Assembly (NCBI GenBank): GCA_016280915.1
Contig: JAEEHQ010000094.1
Coordinates: 1 to 64,000 of the forward strand
Reading direction: 5' to 3'
Source: Bacteroidales bacterium
GTDB lineage: Bacteria > Bacteroidota > Bacteroidia > Bacteroidales > P3
DNA: 64,000 bases
Part shown: positions 18,583 to 28,523 of the stretch, piece after piece
Numbering within the stretch: position 1 is the first letter of the stretch
How the letters are laid out: each line of letters starts with the position of its first letter
The notes under the pieces: generated by a model
The model's input: only the letters and a program-made list of their open reading frames with translations
What the model was told of the DNA's origin: nothing
Databases searched by the model: none
Position numbers and translations under genes: made by a program

Positions 18583-18723
18583 ATGATTAACACAATTTTT
18601 TTCAATTCTACCCAAGAGTAGCGGTACTGACTATTTAGTTGAAAGTTGAACGTTGAGAGTTTAGAGTTGTTGAGAGTTGAAAGTCAGTTTTTTTGTTCAA
18701 GTTTATTGTTTAACCCAAATCGG

Positions 18724-18814
18724 TCATTAGAAGAGTGAAAATGCATTATAAACGCTGCAAATGGCAGATAATCAACGAGCTGCATTACGATTATTCTAAT
18801 GATGGTCATTAGAA
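18724..18814. promoter_or_regulatory. Candidate operator sites: perfect inverted repeat TTCTAATGA-TGG-TCATTAGAA (18794-18814) and half-site TCATTAGAA (18724-18732)
   Basis: Same CATTAGAA motif at 18541-18548, overlapping the predicted cas operon start. Confidence 0.5.
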
Positions 18815-18854
18815 AAGCAACATTGTGTTTATGCATAATATGCTATTTCTCAGT

Positions 18855-18915
18855 TGCGGCAGATTTGTAATCTGACGCAAAATATTATAAAGATTTGCAA
18901 TCCAGAGCGGTCGAA
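18855..18915. repeat. REP-like element, imperfect inverted/direct repeat (GCGGCAGATTTGTAATCTGACGC ... AGATTTGCAATCCAGAGCGG)
   Basis: GCAGATT-TGT-AATCTG hairpin, with a related AGATTTGcAATC half repeated downstream. Confidence 0.5.
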
Positions 18916-19338
18916 AGGTTTTCAAGTTTGTGATTTATAAGGACTTAGTATTTTATATCGGTAAGCTTACCTGGGCGTGTCGCCACCAGACAGGTGGATG
19001 CCCAGAGCCATAATATAATCAACCATTTCCTGAACAGGAATTTGGCTTCTGCAAAGCCCAAGTCGTTCTTGCGCTTATATATCATTATCATAACGGCAGT
19101 ATTGAGGGGCATATACAATACTATGCGTAGGCCATTCTGTTAACATAGGGTTATGCAGGTGAACCGGGGTTTCTACGAGATGTTGCTACATATAGGTTAA
19201 ACTGATTAGCTTGTCAAATACTGGAATTTTTTGCAAATAGAATGGGTGAATGAACCCTGTAAGCTGACGGTAGGATGAAAAAAGGTAATGAATTTAGATA
19301 AAAATTGTACTTTTGCAAACAGAAAAAGAGGACTTGAC

Positions 19339-20040
19339 ATGAGAAATAATACGAGTTATAAGATGAAGAAAGGGGCTTTTATTGTGCCCATACTGGTATT
19401 TATGGCCTTGCTGACTCCAGCTCGAGGGCAGTATGACCGAGCGGTGGTGGCGTTGACGCGACTGGATTATGTTTACTACAACATTGATAATCCTATGTCG
19501 GTATCGGTGCCAGGGTTGATGCCCAGAGATTTGGTGGTGTATATAGGCGAAGAGAAGGCTTTCATCCACCGCGACCCCGATGGGAGCAACATCAACGACT
19601 TTATCATCCGCCCCAAAGACTCGACAGGGACAATCGATGTGCATGTGGACGAACGGCTAGAAGCCAACCTGACCAAGACACGAGGGATTGTAAGATTGAG
19701 GGTGATCACCCTCCCCGACCCTATCCTGTATCTTGGCTATGTGCGAGCGGGAGACACCGTGTCGCTGGACGATTTGCTGAACAAGGGCTACATACAGGTG
19801 AAAGCCGAGCTGGAAGACTTCAATTTCCCATTGGAGGCACCGGAAGTGCTGAGCTATGAGTTCAACCGCTCGGAATCCTTTCAACTACCCGTTGTGGTGA
19901 ATGGGGGCAAGATAACGCAGGAAGTACGTGACATGCTCGCCAAAGCGCGCCGGGACGAAACCATCTACATAGAACATGTGAAAGTACGCATGCCCGACGA
20001 GCGAATCGTCACCCTGAAAGCCGAGTTTCCGCTAAAGTAG
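19339..20040 (+). CDS. Secreted GldM C-terminal-domain-like protein
   Basis: Signal-like MKKGAFIVPILVFMALLTPARG; VYYNIDNPMSVSVPGL, LRVITLPDPILYLG, LEDFNFPLE, DETIYIEHVKVRMPDERIVTL resemble GldM/PorM C-terminal domains. Start placed after TACTTTTG, which lies inside the longer ORF. Confidence 0.7.
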   Translation: MRNNTSYKMKKGAFIVPILVFMALLTPARGQYDRAVVALTRLDYVYYNIDNPMSVSVPGLMPRDLVVYIGEEKAFIHRDPDGSNINDFIIRPKDSTGTIDVHVDERLEANLTKTRGIVRLRVITLPDPILYLGYVRAGDTVSLDDLLNKGYIQVKAELEDFNFPLEAPEVLSYEFNRSESFQLPVVVNGGKITQEVRDMLAKARRDETIYIEHVKVRMPDERIVTLKAEFPLK

Positions 20041-20071
20041 CGAAAACAATCCCAAATAGAGGAAAGCCTTG

Positions 20072-23000
20072 CTATCGCACGACTACTTTCCTGGCTTTAA
20101 GGCCCTCTATCTGGACAAGATAGACACCGGCCGAAGAGACGGGGAAGGAGATTGACTCGCCCGCTTGAGCCTCAAAGGCGACGGGGCGACCTATGAGGTC
20201 GAAGACCGTTACAGCACGGTTGGCAGCACCTTGAACATGAATTGTTTTGTTGCCGGTGGTGATGACGCAAGATTCACCCTGCACATCGTCTATGCCCACC
20301 AAATCGCGGAAAAGGGCATAGAAGAGCGTGTCGCTGGTGACAACAATCGTGCGGGGATTGTCGGTAATGCTGTCGCTCCAACCCAAGAATTCGGCACCAG
20401 GGAAAGCCACCGCGGTAATGACAACCTCTTCGCCATAGGAGTACTCACCGGCTCCATAAAGGGCTCCGATAGCGGGGTAGTTGGCGGTGAGGGAAACCTG
20501 ATATGTTTCGGGTGCAAAGATGGCGGTATATTCGAAGTCGGAGAGGACCTGAACCGTTCGGGGATTCTGAGTGGAGCCATCGGACCAATATAAGAAGTGC
20601 GCCCTCTCGGCAGGAATGGCTTGAAGGGTGGCTTGGTCGCCATAGAAATAATAGCCTTGGCCAGAGACGGAACCTAGAGAATCATCGTTGCTGTTTACAG
20701 TTATGTAGTACTTTCCATCTGACTCAAAGAGCGCCGTGAAGGTACTATCGTACAACACGGTGACAAGACGAGGATTGGTAGTCACGCCATCGCTCCAGGC
20801 AACAAAATGGCAATGGCTGTCAGGAACAGCCTCGAGGAGAGCCTGCGAGAGGTAGTCATAAATACCAGCACCATTCACCACACCCAGATTCGTATCATTG
20901 GACAGACAAGAAATGATGCAATAATTAGAGGCAAAATGGGCAGCCAACATGGTGTCGCAAGTAATCACAATGGTGCGGGGATTGTCGAGCACCCCATCGC
21001 TCCAACCCAAGAAACGGCTGTTGCCGACAGGAATTGCCTCGATGGTGACCGAAGAGAGGTAGTTGTAGGAGCCTGCTCCGGAGGTCACACCCAAGGAGGT
21101 ATCGTTGGAAGGAACGGAGAGCGTGTAGACATTATAATCGAACAGGGCAGAGAAGACCGTGTCGGATGACACAATCACACGGCGTGGATTCTGGAGATTA
21201 CCATCACTCCACTGGGTGAAATGATAGCCATAATTGGGCAGCGCGGTCAGGTAGGTTGCCGTACCGTATGCCCAGGTGCCAGAGCCAAAGACTTGTCCCA
21301 TGACACTATCGGCAGAAAGGGCAAGGACAGCGTGTGTGTCGAGCGCAAATTGAGCGGTAAAAAGGGTGTCGCTGGTTAGGGTTACGAGACGGGGATTGGT
21401 GGTAATGCTGTCGGTCCATTGGACGAAATGATAGTGGGGCATAGGCATGGCCGTGATGGTGACCTGGCTGAGATAAGCATAAGAGCCACCACCGACAACA
21501 TTGCCAGCAGCGTAATTGGTACTGGAGGTATAGAGGGTGTAATTGATAGAATCGAACTGGGCGATAAGATTGACATCGCTGGTGACCGTTAGGATGCGCG
21601 GATTATCGGTATTGCCGTCGCTCCATTGGGCAAAATAGAAGCCATGCAACGGAGTGGCCGTAAGGTTTGCCTGTGAGTTGTAGACATAAATGCCCCCACC
21701 CGTCACGCTGCCCAATGCGTTGTTATTGGATGAAACCGAGACCGAATAGCTGTTGATGGCAAACTGGGCCACATAACTGGCGTTTTGGGTAACTGAAATC
21801 AGACGCGGGTTATCGGTATTGCCATCGTTCCACTGGGTGAAGTGGTAGCCATAGGAAGCTGTGGCGGTGATGTAGGTGTTGGCACCATGGACGAAAGAGC
21901 CTCCGCCGGAGGCGGTGCCCATGAGCGGATTGGCACTCGTGACGGAAACGGCATAGCTGTTGATGGCAAACTGCGCGGTATAAGAGGCGTTGCCCAAGAC
22001 GGTGACGAGACGAGGATTGCTGGTGTCGCCATCGTTCCATTGCACAAAATGATAACCGAAGGAAGGTACGGCAGAAATAGAGGCGATGCTATTGTAGCTG
22101 TAAACACCATTGCCATAGACAGTACCCATGGCGGTATCGTTGGCAGAAACGGCAACTGAGTAGTTGTTGGGAGCGAACTGAGCCACAAAGGAAGAGTCGC
22201 TTAAGACAACGAAGGTGCGGGGATTGTCGGTCACACCATCGGTCCATTGGACAAAGTGGTAGCCAAAATTGGCCGTAGCCGAAACGGTGGCAGATGAGAG
22301 GTAGTTGTAGCTGCCGTTGCCAAGCACACCTCCCATTGTATTATTGTTGCTTGCGACAGAGATATTGTAGATATTGACAGCAAAATTGGCACTAAAAGTG
22401 GAGTCTTGAGAAACCAATACGGTGCGCGGATTGGCGGTGATGCCGTCATGCCAAGCGGTGAAATGGTAGCCGTAGAATGGAGTGGCCGTGATGACGGCTT
22501 GATTTTGATAGTAATAGGTGCCGCCACCACTTACAGAACCCATGGTGGGATTATTGTTTATTACCGTGATGGTGGAATTGTTGGAGAGGAATATGGCAGT
22601 AAAGGTGGTATCCTGAGAGGCAAAAAGCAGTCGGGGGTTGGCGGTGTTGCCATCGTTCCAATACTGGAAATGGTAACCAGCATTGGCCGTGGCGGTGAGG
22701 ATAACCGAATCGTTGTAACTATAGAGGCCGGAACCCGTGACGGAGCCTGCCGCGGTGTCGTTGCTCAGGACCGTGACATAAGAATAGTCGGAGACAAAGA
22801 CTGCCATGAAAGAGGTGTCGGAGGATAAGGTTATTTGGCGAGGATTGGCGGTATTGCCGTCGTTCCAACGGATGAAATGATAGCCGGTGTTGGCAGATGC
22901 CTGAATTCGAGCAGTATGGTTGCTACAGGTGGGCTGCTGGAGGATGGTGACATTGCCCATGAGTGTATCGTTGGCAGATACATTCAGATCGAAAGGAGCT

Positions 23001-24913
23001 GCCTCGGCAAGATTGACAAAGTCGTCCCAATGGCTGGAAACATAATAACTAAGCAAGGAGCCACAAGGAACAAAAACAGGGATGGTAGAGGGGGCTGATG
23101 CAAAAGTGTTGGCATAGATGGTGGGGGGGGGGACAGCCTTGACCGTGATGGCGGTAATGGCGGCTGTGTTGGCAAAAGAATGGTTGCCAATTGAAGTTAC
23201 CGCAGAGGGGAAGGTGAGATGTCCACCCAGCAAAGAACAACCGTAGAAAGCACTATCGCCCAGGGTGGTTAGGCTATTGGGGAAAGTGGGGGTCGTCAAG
23301 CGGACGCATCCCTGGAAAGCACGCTGGCCAATCGTGGTCAGAGAGGTCCCCAAGGAGACATTAGCCAGACGGAGACAATTGCGGAAGGCGTTAGGACCAA
23401 TGGAGGGCGTGTGGTCACCCAGATTGACCTGATAGAGTCGCTCGCAATTGTAGAAAGCATCGGCCGGAATAGCGGCTTGCGCGTTGAAGGTGTTGAGTGC
23501 GACAAGATAGGTACAGCCATAGAAAGCCGCCTGACCAATAGTGGTGACCGAAGAGGGAATGTTGAGGGTGCCACTTAGTGAGGTGCAGCCGCGGAATGCA
23601 TTGCTGCCAATGGACACCATGGTATTGGGCAAAGTGAGGGTTCCTGAGAGGTTGGAGCACCCCTGGAAAGCCGAAGCACCAATGGAAGACAACGTATTGG
23701 AGAGCTGAACCGTAGACAACGTACCGCAGCCATAAAAACAAGAATCGCCAATTGCATTGACCGAGTTGGCCATGGTGACAGCATATAAACTGTCTTTCTG
23801 GATAAAGGCACGAGCGGGAATGCGTAAAACACTATCCCCAACCACTACTTGCGTCAAGCGGGAGAAAACGTTGAGGGCTGCTGAAGGGAACGTGTTATCG
23901 GTAAAACGGCCAGCATTGTAATTCAGGTAATGAACGTTTGCACAATCATGAAAGGCGCTACTGCTGACAGAAGTGAGGCTGAAACCCAGAGTAACAGAAT
24001 CTAAGTGGATGGCTCCCGAAAAAGCGTATTGCTGGATGGATTGGACGCTGTCGCCCACCACCAGTTGGGTAATGCTACCGACTGGCAATGCTGACTGATA
24101 ACCCAGAATGGTAAAGTAAGAGACGTTGGCATTTTTGGCATTATAGTGCAGATAACGCACATTGTCGGTTCCGGCAAAGGTATTTTGCAGGAAATAGGTG
24201 ACGGAAGAACCGATATAGAGGGAATCGAGACTGGTTAAATTGCAAAAAGCCCAGTTGCCGATAAGGGTAACTGAATTGGGGATGCTGAGCGAAGTGACGG
24301 AACTACATCCTTCGAAAGCGACATTGCCAATAGTCGAGACAGACGAGCCTAAAGTAATGGTTTGCAGGCTACTGCAACCTTGAAAAGAGCCCACTCCAAT
24401 CATTGTGACGGAATTGGGAATATTCAAAGAGGCCAACGATGTGCAACCCATAAATGCATTATCGCCAATGGAAGTGACAGCGTTGCCAATTGTCAACGAT
24501 GTCAAACCGGTACATTGACTGCAGGCAGAAGAGCCAATGGTAGTGACCGTATTGGGGATGGTGACAACCGTGAGCCCTGCACAAGAATTGAAAGCATTGT
24601 CGCCAACTGAAACCACCTGATAGGTTGTGCCACCATAGGAGACGGAAGCAGGAATGGCGAGACTGCCCGTTGGTTTTTGAAAACCACTATAATAGGAGCT
24701 CAAGACATGATTGGGATAGGTGACTGCGACCGTACTATCTGACAAAATATTGTAATACAACACCTGTCCCGAACTGGCAGAAGCCGAAAAGTCATAGGCT
24801 CGGGCGGTGTATATGGAAGTCATCGATAGGAAAAGCAAGAGAAGCGCTTTGACCATCGGTTTATTTTTGCACATGATTATCCTCCTTGCAATATAACTAT
24901 ACATATTAATCAC
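20072..24913 (-). CDS. Large T9SS-secreted surface protein: BspA-type LRR_5 repeats plus ~15 tandem ~70-aa Flg_new/InlB-B-like repeats plus Por sorting domain
   Basis: IPNSVTxIGxxAFxGC repeats; repeated SNDTxxGxVxGxGxYxYxxxxxxxAxxxxGYHFxxWxDGxTxNPRxxxVxxDxxFxAxF; C-terminal VTVFDLIGRPV...GVYLVQIEGLKARKVVVR. Confidence 0.93.
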   Translation of the reverse strand: MINMYSYIARRIIMCKNKPMVKALLLLFLSMTSIYTARAYDFSASASSGQVLYYNILSDSTVAVTYPNHVLSSYYSGFQKPTGSLAIPASVSYGGTTYQVVSVGDNAFNSCAGLTVVTIPNTVTTIGSSACSQCTGLTSLTIGNAVTSIGDNAFMGCTSLASLNIPNSVTMIGVGSFQGCSSLQTITLGSSVSTIGNVAFEGCSSVTSLSIPNSVTLIGNWAFCNLTSLDSLYIGSSVTYFLQNTFAGTDNVRYLHYNAKNANVSYFTILGYQSALPVGSITQLVVGDSVQSIQQYAFSGAIHLDSVTLGFSLTSVSSSAFHDCANVHYLNYNAGRFTDNTFPSAALNVFSRLTQVVVGDSVLRIPARAFIQKDSLYAVTMANSVNAIGDSCFYGCGTLSTVQLSNTLSSIGASAFQGCSNLSGTLTLPNTMVSIGSNAFRGCTSLSGTLNIPSSVTTIGQAAFYGCTYLVALNTFNAQAAIPADAFYNCERLYQVNLGDHTPSIGPNAFRNCLRLANVSLGTSLTTIGQRAFQGCVRLTTPTFPNSLTTLGDSAFYGCSLLGGHLTFPSAVTSIGNHSFANTAAITAITVKAVPPPTIYANTFASAPSTIPVFVPCGSLLSYYVSSHWDDFVNLAEAAPFDLNVSANDTLMGNVTILQQPTCSNHTARIQASANTGYHFIRWNDGNTANPRQITLSSDTSFMAVFVSDYSYVTVLSNDTAAGSVTGSGLYSYNDSVILTATANAGYHFQYWNDGNTANPRLLFASQDTTFTAIFLSNNSTITVINNNPTMGSVSGGGTYYYQNQAVITATPFYGYHFTAWHDGITANPRTVLVSQDSTFSANFAVNIYNISVASNNNTMGGVLGNGSYNYLSSATVSATANFGYHFVQWTDGVTDNPRTFVVLSDSSFVAQFAPNNYSVAVSANDTAMGTVYGNGVYSYNSIASISAVPSFGYHFVQWNDGDTSNPRLVTVLGNASYTAQFAINSYAVSVTSANPLMGTASGGGSFVHGANTYITATASYGYHFTQWNDGNTDNPRLISVTQNASYVAQFAINSYSVSVSSNNNALGSVTGGGIYVYNSQANLTATPLHGFYFAQWSDGNTDNPRILTVTSDVNLIAQFDSINYTLYTSSTNYAAGNVVGGGSYAYLSQVTITAMPMPHYHFVQWTDSITTNPRLVTLTSDTLFTAQFALDTHAVLALSADSVMGQVFGSGTWAYGTATYLTALPNYGYHFTQWSDGNLQNPRRVIVSSDTVFSALFDYNVYTLSVPSNDTSLGVTSGAGSYNYLSSVTIEAIPVGNSRFLGWSDGVLDNPRTIVITCDTMLAAHFASNYCIISCLSNDTNLGVVNGAGIYDYLSQALLEAVPDSHCHFVAWSDGVTTNPRLVTVLYDSTFTALFESDGKYYITVNSNDDSLGSVSGQGYYFYGDQATLQAIPAERAHFLYWSDGSTQNPRTVQVLSDFEYTAIFAPETYQVSLTANYPAIGALYGAGEYSYGEEVVITAVAFPGAEFLGWSDSITDNPRTIVVTSDTLFYALFRDLVGIDDVQGESCVITTGNKTIHVQGAANRAVTVFDLIGRPVAFEAQAGESISFPVSSAGVYLVQIEGLKARKVVVR

Positions 24914-26154
24914 TCTGTCACAAAAGTATATTCAGCACCATAAACTGTGCCGACACCATTCACGGCATAAGCACGATAATAATAGGTGGTGCCGGAAGTA
25001 AGGTTGGTCATTTGACTGACATAATCGCCAAGTCCCACACCATCGGTGGTATGGCGGCCTTCGATTGTGGGCATGGGTTCGGTGCCAAAGCAGATGCCTC
25101 GACGCAAAATGGGGTAGCCACTATCAGCAACGACGGTGCCACCGGCCAAGGCGGAAGTGGCAGTAATCGCGCTCACCTCGGCGGTAGTCACAAATGGCAA
25201 CCCATTCAACGTATTGAACGTCTGAGCAGGACCATAGGAGACACCCGCCTCATTCTGGGCATAGGCCCGAACAAAATAGACCGTGCCCGGAAGGAGATTA
25301 TGCATTTCGCTCTGGAAGCTGCCTGTGTCACCCATTTCGATCGTGTGGCGATTGGCAATCGTCGGATTGTTCTGGACACTCCAGCAGACACCACGAGCGG
25401 TGATGGGAAATCCACCATCACTAACAACACGTCCACCACCGAGAGCCGAATTAGCGGTAACATCGAAAACATTGTCGGTGGTGACGACAGGGAGGCCGCT
25501 GAGCGTTGTGACAGCAACCTGATTGCCATAGCCGACCCCCATGCTGTTGACAGCATAGGCTCTGAAATAATAAGTTGTATGGGGTGTGAGTGGGAGGTCG
25601 GCCGCAAAGGTGTCACCCACAGCGGCTACGCTCACCACGGTATTGTTAAGGGTAGGATACTGCATTGTGCCATAGACAAAACCACGCTCGGTGATTTCGG
25701 AGTAACCAAAATCGTTGATGACACCCACAAGGTGGGCTGAGGTGGTAGTAATATTATCTGGCACAACCGTATGAACAGAAGGCACGACAGCTCCTAAGAA
25801 GTAAATCTTGCCCAAGTCGTAGGACTCCTTGCCTAAGTCGAGGTCGTTGACCTTGATTTCAAAACTTTGAAACAGCGTATCAGCTTCAAAATAAATGTAA
25901 TAGTCGGAAACAAGTTTCTCTACATGAACTGGTATTTCGAAAGTACCATCCTCCTTGGAATAGACCGTCTCGTCAACTTTGGAATGGTTGGTGGTGACGA
26001 TGCGGACATTGGCCATAGGCTGTTCGGTTCGACTATCTAAAATAACACCATAACAACGGGTAGTTTCATACACGCCTCTTTGCTCTAAATCCTTGATACA
26101 GGAGGAGAAGAAGATGGTGCCAATCAAAAGTAATAAAGCTATTTTCTTTTTCAT
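24910..26154 (-). CDS. Lipoprotein with carboxypeptidase-regulatory-like domain and fibronectin-like repeats
   Basis: Lipobox FFSSCI; CYGVILDSRTEQPMANVRI; three VTTxxVxxxTxxSAxxGGxVxxDxGxPIxxRGxCxxxxxxPTIxxxHT repeats. Confidence 0.85.
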   Translation of the reverse strand: MKKKIALLLLIGTIFFSSCIKDLEQRGVYETTRCYGVILDSRTEQPMANVRIVTTNHSKVDETVYSKEDGTFEIPVHVEKLVSDYYIYFEADTLFQSFEIKVNDLDLGKESYDLGKIYFLGAVVPSVHTVVPDNITTTSAHLVGVINDFGYSEITERGFVYGTMQYPTLNNTVVSVAAVGDTFAADLPLTPHTTYYFRAYAVNSMGVGYGNQVAVTTLSGLPVVTTDNVFDVTANSALGGGRVVSDGGFPITARGVCWSVQNNPTIANRHTIEMGDTGSFQSEMHNLLPGTVYFVRAYAQNEAGVSYGPAQTFNTLNGLPFVTTAEVSAITATSALAGGTVVADSGYPILRRGICFGTEPMPTIEGRHTTDGVGLGDYVSQMTNLTSGTTYYYRAYAVNGVGTVYGAEYTFVTE

Positions 26155-26185
26155 AAATAGAAACGTGGCTACAGGTGGAGCGTTG

Positions 26186-27001
26186 TTAGAATTTCAAAGT
26201 GAGCCCCAAAGTGGGAGCAGTAGTGTAAGGGGTGCTCATGACAGAAGGAACTACGGCCAAATTGGAAGTGCTCTTGGGGTCGAGCGTGAAGGCTCTGACA
26301 AAATTAAGGATATACAAAGCTCCGGCAGCACCCCAAAGGAAAGACTGGGTGCTCTTGAGGGTGTTGTAGTTGGTGCGGGCGGAATTGTAGGTTTGGTCGC
26401 CATACACGGCCGACTGCATCTGCTCGAATTGCTTTTCGGCCAAGAAATAGCAGCCAACTGCACCACCCACCAGCAGGGTCTCGCCTACCAAGGTAAAAAC
26501 ACCTTCGCCAACATAGCCCTTGCTCATCTGACCAACACCCGGAACGATGGAACGGAACAGGCAAGTCCAATTGTAGTTCATATCGATGTTCTTGCCACGA
26601 TCCCAGATGGGTGGAACATCTTTGCTGGCGCTTACCTGGCATAAGACATATGTCCAGAAAGTACCGTCCTTTTCCTTGGTGGTATAATGGTCGACCAGGT
26701 TGACGGGAACGCTATATTGCAAGACGATATCTTCGTACTTGACCCCTTTTTGCAATTGGGCAAAGGCCTCTTCTGAGTCGAAAGCCCTACCGATACGTTT
26801 GGATGTGGTTTCAAACACATGAATCAACGCCTTATTCAAAGAGCCCGATGGGGTTTTATCCTGACCAGCCTCTTTGACATAGATATAGGTGTTGTTTCCT
26901 GGCAATGGAAGCTCGGTCATCCAGGAAGGTTTGGGTCGTGCTTGGCTACTACAAACGGTAGCAATAAATAGGATTAATAATAGTAAATATCTCTTTTTCA
27001 C
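26186..27001 (-). CDS. Hypothetical secreted/membrane protein
   Basis: ORF with signal-like KKRYLLLLILFIATVCSS. GTG start at 27001 preferred because the longer ORF overlaps the upstream acyltransferase. Confidence 0.7.
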   Translation of the reverse strand: MKKRYLLLLILFIATVCSSQARPKPSWMTELPLPGNNTYIYVKEAGQDKTPSGSLNKALIHVFETTSKRIGRAFDSEEAFAQLQKGVKYEDIVLQYSVPVNLVDHYTTKEKDGTFWTYVLCQVSASKDVPPIWDRGKNIDMNYNWTCLFRSIVPGVGQMSKGYVGEGVFTLVGETLLVGGAVGCYFLAEKQFEQMQSAVYGDQTYNSARTNYNTLKSTQSFLWGAAGALYILNFVRAFTLDPKSTSNLAVVPSVMSTPYTTAPTLGLTLKF

Positions 27002-27032
27002 GGTATCGTAAATATATGGTTTTTCAGAACAA

Positions 27033-27593
27033 TCAATCTTGAGCCAAGTTACCATCGGGCAGCAGATGATAATGACGGCCACAGGAACATTGGAGCGAAT
27101 CGTTGAGGCGCTTGCCACATTCGCAGACCCACCCGATGCGACGAGCCGGCACACCTGCCATCAAGGCATAGTCGGGCACATTTTTGGTAACCACGGCACC
27201 TGCGGCAATAAGTGCTGAACGTCCTACAGTATGGCCACATACCACAGTAGAGTTGGCACCTAAGGAAGCACCCTCCTTAATCAGGGTTTTGGCATACACA
27301 CCATGACAGGGAAAATGTGCACGAGGTGTGGTCACATTAGTGAAAACGCAACTGGGGCCACAGAAGACATTATCCTCAATCTCAACGCCTTCATACACCG
27401 ACACGTTGTTTTGGATGCGAACGCCATTGCCGATTTTTACGTTGTTGCCTACGTTAACATTCTGGCCAAAAGAGCAACGCTGACCGATATGTGCGCCACG
27501 CTGGATGTGGCAGAAATGCCAAATCTTGGTATCTTCGCCGATGATGACATCGTCATCAACATAGCTGCTTTCATGGACAAATGGAGCTGACAT
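27033..27593 (-). CDS. Left-handed beta-helix N-acetyltransferase (WbpD/WlbB-like)
   Basis: Hexapeptide repeats [64 protein letters not shown]. Confidence 0.88.
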   Translation of the reverse strand: MSAPFVHESSYVDDDVIIGEDTKIWHFCHIQRGAHIGQRCSFGQNVNVGNNVKIGNGVRIQNNVSVYEGVEIEDNVFCGPSCVFTNVTTPRAHFPCHGVYAKTLIKEGASLGANSTVVCGHTVGRSALIAAGAVVTKNVPDYALMAGVPARRIGWVCECGKRLNDSLQCSCGRHYHLLPDGNLAQD

Positions 27594-27605
27594 ATTGTGA
27601 ACTAA

Positions 27606-28472
27606 TTATTTACTTAACAAATTATTCAAACACACAGAAAGGCTGTCAACCCAATAAGGGATAGACAGATGAAAGGTTTTCTTGAATTTGGTTTTATCAA
27701 GAACTGAGAAACTGGGACGGACCACAGGCGTGGGGTATTCATTGCTGTGGCATGGCTGGATGTCACATTGGGTATGACCCGCCTGGCGTGCAATCTCCTT
27801 GGTGAAATCGAACCAACTGCAAACTCCCTCATTGGTGAAATGATAGATACCTTCGTTCCCCCGATCCAATCCTTTCTCAAGTATCGTGGAAATGGCCACA
27901 GCCAAATCGCCGGCATAGGTGGGTGTGCCCACCTGGTCGAAAACAACGGTAAGCATGGGCTTGCTCTCCGTGAGGTTAAGCATGGTTTTGCAGAAGTTCT
28001 TGCCATACTCGCTATAGAGCCATGCAGTACGGAGGATGATGTAACGGCAACCTGAGGCCAAGACAGCCTTTTCTCCGGCAAGTTTCGTTCGGCCGTAGGC
28101 ACCCGTAGGGTTGGGTGCAGCATCTTCCACAATGGGGGTATTGTAGAGTGCCCCACCAAAAACATAGTCGGTAGAGACATGCACCAAAAGGCCTTTTACC
28201 GATGCCATCACCTCAGCCATATAGCCAACTGCAATATGGTTGATTTGGTCAGCCATTGCCTCATCCGACTCAGCCTTGTCAACATTGGTGTAAGCCGCAC
28301 AGTTGACAATAGCCTGAATATCATTCTCTTTTACGAATTTCTCAATGGCGCTACGATCCGTAATATCCAATTCTTCGATATCGGTAAAAAAGTAATGATG
28401 ACATGAGTCTGAACTCTTCAAACGCATGTGTGTACCTAACTGTCCGTTAGCTCCTGTAACAAGAATATTCAT
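27606..28472 (-). CDS. rfbD: dTDP-4-dehydrorhamnose reductase
   Basis: NILVTGANGQLGTHM; VNCAAYTNVDKAESD; STDYVFGG; PTGAYGRTKLAGEKAV. Confidence 0.95.
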   Translation of the reverse strand: MNILVTGANGQLGTHMRLKSSDSCHHYFFTDIEELDITDRSAIEKFVKENDIQAIVNCAAYTNVDKAESDEAMADQINHIAVGYMAEVMASVKGLLVHVSTDYVFGGALYNTPIVEDAAPNPTGAYGRTKLAGEKAVLASGCRYIILRTAWLYSEYGKNFCKTMLNLTESKPMLTVVFDQVGTPTYAGDLAVAISTILEKGLDRGNEGIYHFTNEGVCSWFDFTKEIARQAGHTQCDIQPCHSNEYPTPVVRPSFSVLDKTKFKKTFHLSIPYWVDSLSVCLNNLLSK

Positions 28473-28523
28473 ATTCTTTTAAATAAAGAATAGGGTCAAT
28501 GGCCCTACTCTATTGGTAAATCA

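Noticed and set aside
19288-19338. Upstream start (MNLDKNCTFANRKRGLD) of the GldM-like ORF
   Set aside because: This stretch contains the TACTTTTG promoter box, so translation probably starts at 19339 or later.
20165-25740. Multiple + strand ORFs (e.g. 20165..20593, 22406..22828, 25012..25740)
   Set aside because: Antisense shadows of repeat-rich secreted protein genes with low-complexity composition.
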